A stretch of 64,000 nt of DNA from Thiocystis violacea (GCF_016583565.1 NZ_NRRF01000006.1:92758-156757), one strand, 5' to 3'. Positions 34,239 through 43,686 are shown, counted from the first letter of the stretch. Notes: a model not told the origin generated them from the sequence alone. Made by a program: numbers and translations.

Positions 34239-35815
34239 CGCTTCCGCTCGACCCCAGTCTCTGGTCCGCCGTGCGACTGGTCCTCCATGTCGCCTTCTTC
34301 CTGGCGATCTTCTTCCTTCTCAAGGAGCTGGTGGCGCTGCGGGAATTCGCGCAGCTGCGGCATCTACCAAAACCCAAAGGGGCCTTCCGAATCCCCTTCA
34401 TCCTGCTCTGCCTGCTCTTCGGCGGGCTCTTGATCTATCAGGCGACCTGGCAGCTCACCGGTGTCTACCGCCCGGAGTTCATCAGCTTTATGCAGCTGCA
34501 CGACCGACGCACCTTCAATCCGGCGCACTGGATCCAGCGCGGTCGGATCCTGGACCGCAAGGGCGTGGTGCTGGCCTATACGCGAGAGGAGCAGGGCCGA
34601 GCCGAGCGGGTCTATCCGGATGGCCCCCTCTTCGCGCCCGTGGTCGGCTACAGCCAGCCGAGATTCGGCGCCACCGGCATGGAGGCGGTGGCCAGCGCGC
34701 ACCTGAACGGCGGCGAGCCGACCAGCCTCAACGACTGGCGCGAGCTGGGGCGCCAGATCGTGGCGCGGGACAAGCGCCCCAAGGGGAAGGATCTGGTGCT
34801 GACGCTGGATGCGGATCTGCAGCGCCTGGCCGCCGAGCGCCTTGGCGGGCACCGTGGCGCCGTGGTGCTCCTGAGCCCCCGGGACGGCGCGGTCCGGGTC
34901 CTGGCGAGCCTCCCCTCCTACGACCCCAACACCGTCGACTCCGGACTCTTCCTGAATCCGAACGCGAGCGCCCCATTGCTCAACCGAGCAACCCAGGGGC
35001 TCTACCCGCCAGGCTCGACCTTCAAGATCGCCGTCGCCAGCCTGGCGATCGAGCGCGGCTTCGAGGGAACGCTGGACTGCCCGGCAAACGGCTTCACCAC
35101 ACGCGCCGGCTATCGCAGGATCCGTGACCACGAGTATTACACTGCCCGCGAACACGGCGAGGTCTGGCGCGGCTATGGCCGCATCGACCTCAGCAAGGCG
35201 TTCGCCAAATCGTCCAATGTCTTCTTCGCCCAGCTCGGCGTCCTGGAGGGCCACGACGCCTTCTACGCCATGGCGGACAAGATGCTGCTAAACCGCTCCA
35301 TCGTCCTGCATGAGAGTCCCTATGGGAACTTCAGCCTGCGCACGGGCGAGCTGCCCCCCCTCCCCGATTCGGACAATTACGGCCTGGCGCAGCTCTCCAT
35401 CGGCCAGGGGCGACTCTTGGTCACGCCCGCCTATATGGCCATGCTCGCGGCCTCGGTCGCGAATCGCGGCGTCGCCATGCGGCCGAGGCTCACGGAAGCA
35501 TCCCCCAGCGAGCCGCTCGGGCGATTCATGTCCACCGCGACCGCCGATCAGCTGGCGGCCATGATGCGCCGCGTGGTGACGGAGGGCACGGCACGCAGCA
35601 TCAATGACCCCAGGCTGACCATCGCCGGCAAGACCGGCACGGCGCAAAACGCGCATGGCGATCCGCATAGCTGGTTCGTCGGCTTCGCCCCGGCGGATCG
35701 GCCGATGCTCGCCGTGGCGGTGCTGGTCGAGCAAGGGGGCTACGGCTCCGCCGTCGCCGCACCCATCGCGCACGACCTGCTGATCCGCGCCCAAGAGATC
35801 GGGCTCATCCACTGA
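34235..35815 (+). CDS. class B penicillin-binding protein (transpeptidase)
   Basis: This 526-residue peptidoglycan transpeptidase has the three active-site motifs SxxK (GSTFKIA), SxN (KSSNVFF) and KTG (GKTGTAQN) in order. Two hydrophobic segments precede the periplasmic part (about residues 15-35 and 50-70), one more than the usual single anchor. The dimerisation-region signature GRILDRKGVVLAYTRE is present. It resembles actinobacterial PbpA-type and other divergent class B enzymes more than E. coli FtsI or MrdA. The ATG overlaps the menC stop, and a SEDS glycosyltransferase gene follows by 24 bases, forming a functional polymerase-crosslinker pair. Confidence 0.9.
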   Translation: MTLPLDPSLWSAVRLVLHVAFFLAIFFLLKELVALREFAQLRHLPKPKGAFRIPFILLCLLFGGLLIYQATWQLTGVYRPEFISFMQLHDRRTFNPAHWIQRGRILDRKGVVLAYTREEQGRAERVYPDGPLFAPVVGYSQPRFGATGMEAVASAHLNGGEPTSLNDWRELGRQIVARDKRPKGKDLVLTLDADLQRLAAERLGGHRGAVVLLSPRDGAVRVLASLPSYDPNTVDSGLFLNPNASAPLLNRATQGLYPPGSTFKIAVASLAIERGFEGTLDCPANGFTTRAGYRRIRDHEYYTAREHGEVWRGYGRIDLSKAFAKSSNVFFAQLGVLEGHDAFYAMADKMLLNRSIVLHESPYGNFSLRTGELPPLPDSDNYGLAQLSIGQGRLLVTPAYMAMLAASVANRGVAMRPRLTEASPSEPLGRFMSTATADQLAAMMRRVVTEGTARSINDPRLTIAGKTGTAQNAHGDPHSWFVGFAPADRPMLAVAVLVEQGGYGSAVAAPIAHDLLIRAQEIGLIH

Positions 35816-35839
35816 CCGAACGTCGACGCCCCGCCCGCC

Positions 35840-37264
35840 ATGAACGCGACACCTAAACCACCGAGCCGTCCATCGACCCTGGGCGACACCTGGGCGCTGC
35901 GCTGGCCGGAACGGCATCTCCTGCTACTCTGCGCCCTCACCATTGGCCTGGGATTCATGATGGTGCTCGGCTCGGGCTATGCCGGCGGACGCCCCGTCAG
36001 TCCGCTGGACCTTCTGCCCTTCGGCATCTACGGCGGCTGCCTCGCGGTCATGCACCTGACGCTGGTCGCCGCCCGCTTCCATGGCGACCAGATCCTGCTG
36101 AGCAGCCTGGCATTCCTGGCCGGCTTCGGGCTGCTCGCCCAATACCGCATGGGAACCCTGGACTTCTCCGACCCGACCAACCCCGGACTCTACCTCTTCC
36201 CCGGCGGCATCGCGGTGATGCTCGCAGTCTGTATCGCCCTGGTGCGCGGGCGCTACGAGCGCCTCACCGCCGGACTCTGGGTCTGGGCGGCGCTCTCGCT
36301 GCTCCTGGTGGCGGCCCTGCTCGCGCTCGGGCAGCGCTACCGTGGCGGGGTCTATGGGGTCGGACTCATCACCCCGACCGAGCTGCTCAAGGTCACGGTC
36401 GTGCTCTTCCTGGCGAGCTTCATCGACCGCCACGCCAAGCCGCTCGCCAACTGGGGCAAGGGCTTTCCGCGTCCGCCAGTGCTCACACTGCTGCCGCTCC
36501 TGGCCTTCTGGGGCCTGCTCGCCGGGATGCTCCTGCTGCAGCGCGATCTGGGGATGTTCGTCATCCTCAGCGTCACGCTGCTGGTCATGCTCTTCGTCGG
36601 GACGGGGCGGCTCGGCTACCTGGTGCTTGGCGGCCTGGCCGCGACAGTGGCGGGGTATCTGGTGCTCGGCATCTTCTCGCACGGACAGCGCCGCATCCAG
36701 GCCTGGCTCGCGCCCTTCGATGATCCGACCGGCAACAGCTGGCAGATCCTCCAGGGACTCTCCGGCATGTACTCGGGCGGACTCTGGGGCGAGGGTTTCG
36801 GCGCGGGCAATCCGGAGTACACGCCGATTGCGCAGTCCGACTTCATCTACTCCGTGATCGGCGAGGAGCTCGGCTTCGTCGGCTGCACCCTGCTGGTGCT
36901 CTTCTTCTTGATCTTCTTCAGTCGCGGGCTGGGTATCGCCGATCAGACGCGCTCGGGCTTCGGCCGGCTCCTTTGTATCGGGCTGATCTCAGTGCTCGCG
37001 ACCCAGACCTTCCTGAACCTGGGCGGTGTCACCAAGCTCATCCCCCTGACCGGCATCACGCTGCCCTTCATCAGCCATGGCGGCAGCAGCCTCATCACCG
37101 GCTTCATCAGCCTGGGTCTGATCCTGGCGATCTCCGAGGGTCCAGCCAGGACGCAGCGCAGAGGCTCGCGGGCGAGCAAGTCGACAGGCTCGAAGCGCGC
37201 GCCCGTGAAGCAACCGCGCGCGGCCGGCAAGAAGAGCCGCGCGCGGAAGACGGACGACCACTGA
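35840..37264 (+). CDS. SEDS-family peptidoglycan polymerase (FtsW/RodA type)
   Basis: This 474-residue polytopic protein is a SEDS glycosyltransferase that polymerises lipid II, partner of the preceding penicillin-binding protein. Ten or so hydrophobic segments are visible. Key motifs include LITPTELLKVTVVLFLASFIDRH, LLQRDLGMFVILSVTLLVMLFVG with the catalytic aspartate of the family, and the C-terminal GGVTKLIPLTGITLPFISHGGSSL. The C-terminal 45 residues form a basic cytoplasmic tail (RRGSRASKSTGSKRAPVK). Distance from typical FtsW or RodA suggests a third, accessory SEDS system. Confidence 0.92.
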   Translation: MNATPKPPSRPSTLGDTWALRWPERHLLLLCALTIGLGFMMVLGSGYAGGRPVSPLDLLPFGIYGGCLAVMHLTLVAARFHGDQILLSSLAFLAGFGLLAQYRMGTLDFSDPTNPGLYLFPGGIAVMLAVCIALVRGRYERLTAGLWVWAALSLLLVAALLALGQRYRGGVYGVGLITPTELLKVTVVLFLASFIDRHAKPLANWGKGFPRPPVLTLLPLLAFWGLLAGMLLLQRDLGMFVILSVTLLVMLFVGTGRLGYLVLGGLAATVAGYLVLGIFSHGQRRIQAWLAPFDDPTGNSWQILQGLSGMYSGGLWGEGFGAGNPEYTPIAQSDFIYSVIGEELGFVGCTLLVLFFLIFFSRGLGIADQTRSGFGRLLCIGLISVLATQTFLNLGGVTKLIPLTGITLPFISHGGSSLITGFISLGLILAISEGPARTQRRGSRASKSTGSKRAPVKQPRAAGKKSRARKTDDH

Positions 37265-37388
37265 GGGGTCTCGCAGGCAGGTCACAGTGCTCAAGCGGCC
37301 CTAGCGATCTTGCGGGGCGCGGGCGTGGGACTCTCCAGATGAGATTCTCGCTACGCGCCCGCGAATCGGCTGCCTCTGCTGCGGAAGA

Positions 37389-37417
37389 TTGACAATGGCC
37401 ATCCATGTTGTCATTTT
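37389..37417 (+). promoter_or_regulatory. TumE/TumA promoter with operator-like dyad
   Basis: A consensus -35 (TTGACA, 37389-37394) overlaps an inverted repeat TGACAA (37390-37395) and TTGTCA (37408-37413) separated by 12 bp. A weak -10 candidate lies around 37412-37417. The dyad is well placed for autorepression by the downstream antitoxin. This reading favours the start at 37425 for the toxin gene. Confidence 0.5.
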
Positions 37418-37424
37418 TGCCAAC

Positions 37425-37712
37425 ATGAAGGCGAGGCTTATTACAGGGGTCAGAGACGTCACGCCCGAGGGAGGGTTGATCGAATTTGTGATCTGGCGTG
37501 TTCCTGAGCCGATTCCGCCAAGCACCCATCTCTACAAGTACCGGATGGTGTTCGTCGTGGCGGGTAAGCGGATCATCGGCTTCGACAACGCACGTGGTAA
37601 AGGCGATCACTGCCACATCGACATGTCTGAACGACCCTACGTCTTCACCGAGGTTGATCAACTGATCGAGGACTTCATTCGGGAGGTGGAACGATGGCGG
37701 AACGCACACTGA
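37425..37712 (+). CDS. TumE-family toxin (DUF6516-like)
   Basis: The 95-residue product matches my recollection of the TumE/DUF6516 toxin family: IEFVIWRVPEPIPPSTHLYKYRMVFVVAGKRIIGFDNARGKGDHCHI, followed by PYVFTEVDQLIEDFIREVERW. The G-F-D-N-x-R-G-K-G-D-H motif is the family hallmark. The start at 37425 (MKARLITG) is the usual family N-terminus; an earlier ATG at 37395 lies within the probable promoter/operator. It overlaps the downstream antitoxin gene by 19 bases, a typical toxin-first arrangement. Mode of action is not established for this protein. Confidence 0.78.
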   Translation: MKARLITGVRDVTPEGGLIEFVIWRVPEPIPPSTHLYKYRMVFVVAGKRIIGFDNARGKGDHCHIDMSERPYVFTEVDQLIEDFIREVERWRNAH

Positions 37713-38059
37713 CCATCACTATGGACCCAGATTGGCGTCGCGCCCTCAGAGCAGCGGCCAGCAGCGCTGGGGCTGAGCGATATCAAGGGGAACGGTTGAA
37801 TTTTGAGACACCTGGAGCCTTCTTTGGACACTTGACCGCACGGCGCTGGGCACTGGTTGAAATGCTCATGGGGGCTGGCGAGCTAGGAGTGCGCGAATTG
37901 GCAAGGAGGGCAGAGCGCGATGTCAAACGCGTCCATGAGGATGTTGAGCGACTGACTGAGCTGGGACTCGTGGAGCGTACGGACCGAGGAGGTGTCATTT
38001 GCCCCTATGGCAATATTCATGTCGACATGCATTTTCACCGCGCGGCGAGCGCCGCATGA
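37694..38059 (+). CDS. TumA-like antitoxin, winged-helix DNA-binding protein
   Basis: This 121-residue protein is a predicted winged-helix regulator. The helix-turn-helix is VRELARRAERDVKRVHEDVERLTELGLVER, followed by a short wing (DRGGVICPYGNIHVDMHF). The N-terminal part (LTITMDPDWRRALRAAA) may form the dimer or toxin-binding surface. The ATG at 37694 lies inside the end of the toxin gene and is preceded by GAGGTGG, so translation is coupled. It should neutralise the upstream TumE-like toxin and repress the pair through the TGACAA dyad at 37390-37413. Confidence 0.76.
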   Translation: MAERTLTITMDPDWRRALRAAASSAGAERYQGERLNFETPGAFFGHLTARRWALVEMLMGAGELGVRELARRAERDVKRVHEDVERLTELGLVERTDRGGVICPYGNIHVDMHFHRAASAA

Positions 38060-38477
38060 GGCTCATCCCCCGCTCGGGCAATCGGGTGCCGCCGATGTCA
38101 CTTGACGAATCATCGAGAAGACCCTGGCGATCATGCACAGACTCCAAGCGCACTCCGCGCTTGAACGTCGATGAGTGACGGCTGTTGATCAACAACCGTC
38201 ATTGGCGCGAAGGCGGCGACTTTGCGCTCATGGGACACTTCACACGCGGACGACAGCACCGCCCATGTCGATATCGGATCGCCAGCGCCAACGCGAGCCG
38301 CGCGACGATCCACCTCGACAGCAGCGACCTATTCACGGCAGCCTTGGATCAAGATGGCGCGCAACGCAACCGCGTGGACACTGCCGCCCCCCGCGTAGGG
38401 CGCGGATTTCATTCATCGCACCCCTCGCCAGTCGCCGGATCAGATACGCTCGCGAGGCGCGCGCCATCTGGCTCGCT
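38060..38477. other. intergenic region with a 26-bp palindrome
   Basis: No gene is supported. A 26-bp near-perfect palindrome spans 38176-38201, with outer arms TGACGG and CCGTCA and core TGTTGATCAACA; only one base pair (38182/38195) is mismatched. It lies 116 bases after the antitoxin gene and has no T-tract, so it looks more like a protein-binding site than a terminator. Confidence 0.55.
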
Positions 38478-40226
38478 TCAGTCGACGATGTACACCTCGA
38501 CACGCCGGTTCTTGCCGCGACCATCCGCGGTCGCGTTGTCGGCGATGGGGCGGGCGGAGCCGATGCCCTCGGCCTTCAAGCGGCCCGCATCGACACCGCG
38601 CGCGGCCAGGGCCTGCTGAACCGCCTGGGCACGCGCTTCGGAGAGTTTGAGATTGAGGGCGTCACCACCGAGGCTGTCGGTGTGCCCTTCAATCCGCACG
38701 GAGAGATCCGGATGGTTGCTCAGGAGCGTCGCGATCCGGTCGAGGCTTGCCAGCTCACCCGCCGGCAAGCTGGCCTTGCCGGGCGGAAAGCGCAGTTCGG
38801 TCTCGGCTAGCCGCAGCAGCATGCCGTGGTCGGTGTAGGTGCCATTGAGCTTGGCGAAGTCGGCATTGAGGGCATGCAGTCGCGCAAGCTCGGCCTTGGC
38901 CGCTTGCGCCGCATCAACATCCTCGCGCGCCGCCTTCAGCTGGCTCTCGAGCGCGGCGATGCGCGCCTGGGCCTCCGCGGAGTTCGCGGCGTCTGTGACT
39001 TGGCCCTCGGCAGGCTCGTCGGACACTGGCGCGGGCTGGGATTGGAGGCTCGCAAGCTGGGTCTTGAGCGCGGCGACCTCCTGCCCGAGTCTGGCCTGGA
39101 CCCCGGTGGCCTGCGCACGCGTCTCTTCGACATTGGCCTCGAGTGTCTGCACGCGGGCCTGAGCAGCCTGGAGCCGAGCGCCGACCTCCTGCTCCGCGGA
39201 CTGGGTCGAGGACTGCGACTGCGCGAGCGTCTCCTTGACGGACTGGAGCTGCGACTTGGTCTGTTCCAGCGTCTCGTTGAGCGCCGTGAGCGCGGCCTCG
39301 TGCTGGCGCTGGAGCGCGTCGCGCACCTTGGCTTCCGCGGCGAGCCTATCCCTCAGCGTGGAGACCTCTTCGACGGCGGCGTTTTGAGCGCCGTCATCCT
39401 TGGGTTCGGTCGCTGCCGACGCCGCTGCGCTCTGACTGGCCGCCAGCTCGGCCTGCAAGCCGGCGAGTTGGTTCTGGGACTCGGCGAGCTGCTGTTGCGC
39501 GCTCGCATACTTGGCCTGCATGGCCTCCAGCTCCGCCTTGGACTCGGACAAGGCGTTCCCGGCGGTCTTACACTCTTGCTCGAACGCCTGGACGACGGGC
39601 AAGATCCCCACCTCCTGCGCGGTGCGCAGCAGGTTCTCGTCCATCGGCGTGGTGCGCGCCAGCTCGACGCGCTCGTTCAAGTGCTGCTCCAAGGCGGCGA
39701 TCTTGGCCTGATGCTCGGCCTCGGTGTCGGCGATGGCCTGTTTGATCTGACTGAGATCGGCCTGGAGCGTGGCGGCCTGAGTCTGTGCGTCGGCATAGCG
39801 CGTTTCGACGTCCGCCAGGCGCGCCGCAAGCTGGTCGCGCTCCACAGCCACATCGCCCGTGTGCTGCTGCGCCGTCGCCATTTCGGCGGCATGCGCCTCC
39901 TTGAGCGTAGCCACGGCCTGCTCGAGGTCCGCCTTGGTGTGCGTGCCTGCCGCGATCGCGTCCCGCAGGCGCTGTTTCTCGTCATCGTATTCCTGTTTGA
40001 GCCGGTCGATCTCCGCGCGAATCGCCGCCTGGCCCTCCTCGGATGCCAACCGTTTCGACTCCGCATCCGCCATTTGCTTCTTCGTCTGATCGATCAGGGC
40101 ATCCTTCTCGGCAAGCTGGGCGTAGAGCCCATCGTCATACCATTCGTAGAGCACATAGACGCCTAGCAGCAAGAAGAACAGGAAGATGGCGAGGGATTTC
40201 CAGAACGAGGCACTGGAGTCGGACAT
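38478..40226 (-). CDS. inner-membrane-anchored coiled-coil protein with OmpA-type peptidoglycan-binding domain
   Basis: This 582-residue protein has a single N-terminal membrane anchor (about residues 8-30, LAIFLFFLLLGVYVLYEWY). A very long alanine/glutamate/glutamine-rich coiled coil (about 40-440) follows, then a C-terminal OmpA-like domain (about 470-580) with NHPDLSVRIEGHTDSLGG, LNLKLSEARAQAVQQALAARG and RGKNRRVEVYI, the peptidoglycan-binding signature. The ATG at 40226 is chosen over the adjacent one at 40229 because AGGAG is better spaced. It could tether the inner membrane to the cell wall and act in envelope structure or as a scaffold. It lies 140 bases beyond the ackA stop on the same strand. 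Confidence 0.85.
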   Translation of the reverse strand: MSDSSASFWKSLAIFLFFLLLGVYVLYEWYDDGLYAQLAEKDALIDQTKKQMADAESKRLASEEGQAAIRAEIDRLKQEYDDEKQRLRDAIAAGTHTKADLEQAVATLKEAHAAEMATAQQHTGDVAVERDQLAARLADVETRYADAQTQAATLQADLSQIKQAIADTEAEHQAKIAALEQHLNERVELARTTPMDENLLRTAQEVGILPVVQAFEQECKTAGNALSESKAELEAMQAKYASAQQQLAESQNQLAGLQAELAASQSAAASAATEPKDDGAQNAAVEEVSTLRDRLAAEAKVRDALQRQHEAALTALNETLEQTKSQLQSVKETLAQSQSSTQSAEQEVGARLQAAQARVQTLEANVEETRAQATGVQARLGQEVAALKTQLASLQSQPAPVSDEPAEGQVTDAANSAEAQARIAALESQLKAAREDVDAAQAAKAELARLHALNADFAKLNGTYTDHGMLLRLAETELRFPPGKASLPAGELASLDRIATLLSNHPDLSVRIEGHTDSLGGDALNLKLSEARAQAVQQALAARGVDAGRLKAEGIGSARPIADNATADGRGKNRRVEVYIVD

Positions 40227-40366
40227 CATGGTCTCCTTCGGATGAAGAGGGGGCGGCGAACGCCTGGGCATGGCGGCGCGCCGGGATTATCGTGCAAATG
40301 CGCCGATGATGCCCGCGCGCGACAGGATTTGAAACCCTCGGCTCACGCCGATCCCCTGGCGGCCGG

Positions 40367-41575
40367 CTATTGCAGCCCGACCGCCGTCATCGCCTGCTGC
40401 GCGATCTCAAGCTCTTCATTCGTTGGAATGACAAGCACCTTCACCGCCCCTTCCGGAGCACTGACGCAGCGCTCGCCGCGCGAATCCGTCGCGCTGTTGG
40501 CCTCGTCGTCCATGATGATTCCGAGCCGGTCGAGTCCTTGGCACGCCAGCGCCCGGATCTTTGCCGAGTTCTCCCCGATACCGCCGGTGAAGACGACGGC
40601 GTCGACCTTCCCGAGCTCCGCGTAGTAGGCGCCGATGTACTTCTTGAGCCGGTGGACGGTCACGCCGATGGCCAGCTCGGCGCGCTCGTGCCCCTGGGCG
40701 GCCAACCGATCGATCTCGCGCATGTCGTTGACGCCGCACATACCCAAAAGCCCACTCTCGCGATTCAACAGGCGATCGATCTGCTCGGTGCTGAGCCCAA
40801 GGTTCTTAGAGAGATAGATGAGCACGGCCGGATCGATGTCGCCACAGCGGGTTCCCATCACCAGCCCCTCGAGGGGCGTCAAGCCCATGGAGGTATCGAT
40901 GCACTTGCCGACGCGAATGGCCGTGGCGCTGGCGCCGTTGCCCAGATGCAGGCTGATGAGATTGCATGTGTTCAACGGCTTGCCGAGGACGGCGGCCGCG
41001 CGCTTCGCGACGTAGTAGTGCGAGGTCCCGTGGAAGCCATAGCGCCGGATGCGGTGCTCGGTGTAGAGGTACTCGGGAATGGCGTAGCGGTAGGCGGTCG
41101 GCGCCATGGTCTGATGGAACGCCGTATCGAAGACGACCACGGAGGGCACCCTGGGAAAGAGCCGGCGCGCGACCTCGATGCCCGAGAGGTGTCCTGGATT
41201 GTGCAGCGGCGCCAGGGGGATGACGTCGCGGATCGCCTCGACGACCGCGTCGTCGACGATCACGGGCTCCTTGAAGTGCGAGCCGCCATGGACCACGCGG
41301 TGACCGATCGCCGCCAGTTCGGAGACGTCCGCCAGGGACCCGGTGTCGCGCAGGCAGGCGACGATGTTGTCGATCCCTTCCGCGTGCGTCGGGATGGGAC
41401 AGCTCTCCCGGCTGCTCGCCTCCTTGCCGTCCGCGGCCAGCCACGCGTGCCGGAGCTCGCCCTCGGGCTCGCCGATGCGCGCCACCAGCCCGTTGGCGAT
41501 GGAGACCCAATCCTCGCTTCGGAAGAGTTGGTACTTGATGGAGGAGCTGCCGGAGTTGAGTACCAGTACCTTCAT
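40367..41575 (-). CDS. ackA: acetate kinase
   Basis: AckA interconverts acetyl phosphate plus ADP with acetate plus ATP. Diagnostic blocks include the N-terminal ATPase-fold motif VLVLNSGSSSIKYQLF, the signature GHRVVHGGSHF, VVFDTAFHQTMAP, RYGFHGTSHYYVAKRAA, SLHLGNGASATAI and the C-terminal FTGGIGENSAKIR. It is 402 residues, normal for the family. The start overlaps the pta stop by four bases (ATGA), so pta and ackA are translationally coupled with pta first. Confidence 0.96.
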   Translation of the reverse strand: MKVLVLNSGSSSIKYQLFRSEDWVSIANGLVARIGEPEGELRHAWLAADGKEASSRESCPIPTHAEGIDNIVACLRDTGSLADVSELAAIGHRVVHGGSHFKEPVIVDDAVVEAIRDVIPLAPLHNPGHLSGIEVARRLFPRVPSVVVFDTAFHQTMAPTAYRYAIPEYLYTEHRIRRYGFHGTSHYYVAKRAAAVLGKPLNTCNLISLHLGNGASATAIRVGKCIDTSMGLTPLEGLVMGTRCGDIDPAVLIYLSKNLGLSTEQIDRLLNRESGLLGMCGVNDMREIDRLAAQGHERAELAIGVTVHRLKKYIGAYYAELGKVDAVVFTGGIGENSAKIRALACQGLDRLGIIMDDEANSATDSRGERCVSAPEGAVKVLVIPTNEELEIAQQAMTAVGLQ

Positions 41576-43686
41576 TGCATATCCCCCTCGCTCATGGGCT
41601 CGCTCTCGGTCTGTGCCTGGATCGCCGTGATGGCGACGGTATTGACGATGTCGGTCACAGTGCAGCCGCGACTGAGGTCATTGACCGGTTTGTTGAGCCC
41701 CTGGAGCACGGGGCCGATGGCGACCGCGCCCGCGCTGCGCTGCACCGCCTTGTAGGTGTTGTTGCCCGTATTGAGGTCCGGAAAGATGAGCACGGTCGCG
41801 CGCCCGGCGACCTCGCTGCCCGGCATCTTGGAGCGACCGATCTCCATATCCACGGCCGCGTCGTATTGGATGGGGCCTTCCAGCTTCAGGTCCGGCCGGC
41901 GCTCGCGGGCGATGCGCACCGCCTCGCGCACCCGCTCGACGTCCGCGCCCTTACCCGAGCTGCCGCTCGAATAGGAGAGCATGGCAATGCGCGGCTCGAT
42001 GCCAAAGGCGGCGGCCGTGGCGGCCGCACTGATGGCGATATCGGCCAGCTCGTCCGCTTCCGGATTGGGATTCACGGCACAGTCGCCGTAAACCAGCACC
42101 TGATCCGGCAGACACATGAAGAAGACGCTGGAGACCAGCTTGACGTCCGGCTTGGTCTTGATGGTCTCGAAGGAGGGGCGAATGGTGTGCTGAGTCGTAT
42201 GCGCCGCGCCGGAGACCATGCCGTCCGCGTCGCCGAGGTACACCATCAGGGTGCCGAAATAGCTGACATCGTCCAGCACATCATGGGCCATCTGCTCGGA
42301 GATGCCCTTGTGCTTGCGCAGCTCGAAGTAGGCCGCCGCATACCGCTCGCGCTCGGGGGCGGTGGTCGGGTCGATGATGCGGATGTCGTCGAGCTTGAGA
42401 CCCAGCTCGCCGATGCGACGACGAATCTTGTCCGGATCGCCCAGGAGGATCAGGTCGGCGACCTGACGCAGGGTCAGGATCTCGGCGGCGCGCAGGATGC
42501 GCTCGTCCGTGCCCTCGGGGAGCACGATGCGCTGACGCTGAGCCTTGGCCCGCCGGATCAGCTCATACTCGAACATCAAGGGCGTGACGCGCTCATGCTG
42601 GTGGACGGCCACCTGTCCGCGCAGCTCCTCGACATCGACGCGGCTCTCGAAGAGGCCTAGGGCGGCGGCGATCTTGCGGTCGTCGCCGGCCAGGATGGTC
42701 GCCTCGATGCGGTTGACGTTCATCGCCGTCGTAAAGGTGTCCTGCGGCACCTGCAGGATCGCGACCTTGGTGCGCCGCAGACCCTCGATCAGGCGCTGCA
42801 CCTTCTCCGCGGGACGCAAGCCCCCGGTGAGCAACAGGCCGGCCACGCGCGGGAAGGCGGAGGAGGCATCGGCCGCCAGGCTCGTGAGGATGATGTCCGA
42901 GCGGTCGCCCGGGGTGATGATGAGACAGCCGTCCTCGATATAGTTGAGGAAGTCCGGGATCTCCATCGCCGCGATCTTGTAGTTGGTCACGACCTGATGC
43001 ATGGCGTCACCCTCGCCATACAGACACTCCGCATTGAGGACCTGCCGGATCTCGCCGACGGTCGGCATGCCGAGCGCGGATTGTTCGGGAAAGACATAGA
43101 CCCGTTCGGTATCCGTCATCAGCACCTGCGCGCGGATCTCGACGGCCTCCATGCACTCCGGCGCGACCCCGTTGATGATGCTCGCCAAGAAGTCGATGCC
43201 GCGCTCGCGCATCAGCTCATGGGCGATGTGCAAGGCATCCACCGCCTCCTCCGGCGAGCGCCCGAACCCCTTGACCACGACGATCAGGCTGCAGCCGAAA
43301 TTGTTGGCCAGATCCGCGTTGAATCCGAATTCCAGCGAGGGGATGAGGCCGTTGTAGTCCGTGCCCGCGCAGACGACGATGTCGCAGCGCTCCTCGAGCA
43401 TCTTGAACTTGTTCATGATGAGCTTGAGCAGCTCATCATAGTGACCGCTGCCGATGAGCTGGCGGGCGGTCTCCACGGTGCAGCCGTAGAGCATTTCCGG
43501 CGGAAAGGGCAGCTCGTAGCGGCTGCGGATCAAGGCGGTCAGGTTGTCCGGTTCCGTCCCCCGTGGCGCGAATGGCCGGAAGAAACCCACCTTCCGGTTC
43601 ACCGCCGAGAGCATCTCCATGACCCCTAAAACGACGACTGACTTCCCGCTGCCAGAGCCGGCACCGGCGATATAGATGCTCTGCAT
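41572..43686 (-). CDS. pta: phosphate acetyltransferase, long form
   Basis: Pta converts acetyl-CoA and phosphate to acetyl phosphate. The protein is 704 residues: an N-terminal AAA/BioD-like P-loop domain (SIYIAGAGSGSGKSVVVLGVMEML), a DRTGG-type middle domain (about 210-330) and the catalytic C-terminal PTA_PTB domain (about 380-695). The last contains IVLPEGTDERILRAAEILT, SYFGTLMVYLGDADGMVSGAAHTT, RIAMLSYSSGSSGKGADVERV and FPDLNTGNNTYKAVQRSAG. The ATG at 43686 has GAGGGAGA upstream. It forms an operon with ackA. Confidence 0.96.
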   Translation of the reverse strand: MQSIYIAGAGSGSGKSVVVLGVMEMLSAVNRKVGFFRPFAPRGTEPDNLTALIRSRYELPFPPEMLYGCTVETARQLIGSGHYDELLKLIMNKFKMLEERCDIVVCAGTDYNGLIPSLEFGFNADLANNFGCSLIVVVKGFGRSPEEAVDALHIAHELMRERGIDFLASIINGVAPECMEAVEIRAQVLMTDTERVYVFPEQSALGMPTVGEIRQVLNAECLYGEGDAMHQVVTNYKIAAMEIPDFLNYIEDGCLIITPGDRSDIILTSLAADASSAFPRVAGLLLTGGLRPAEKVQRLIEGLRRTKVAILQVPQDTFTTAMNVNRIEATILAGDDRKIAAALGLFESRVDVEELRGQVAVHQHERVTPLMFEYELIRRAKAQRQRIVLPEGTDERILRAAEILTLRQVADLILLGDPDKIRRRIGELGLKLDDIRIIDPTTAPERERYAAAYFELRKHKGISEQMAHDVLDDVSYFGTLMVYLGDADGMVSGAAHTTQHTIRPSFETIKTKPDVKLVSSVFFMCLPDQVLVYGDCAVNPNPEADELADIAISAAATAAAFGIEPRIAMLSYSSGSSGKGADVERVREAVRIARERRPDLKLEGPIQYDAAVDMEIGRSKMPGSEVAGRATVLIFPDLNTGNNTYKAVQRSAGAVAIGPVLQGLNKPVNDLSRGCTVTDIVNTVAITAIQAQTESEPMSEGDMQ

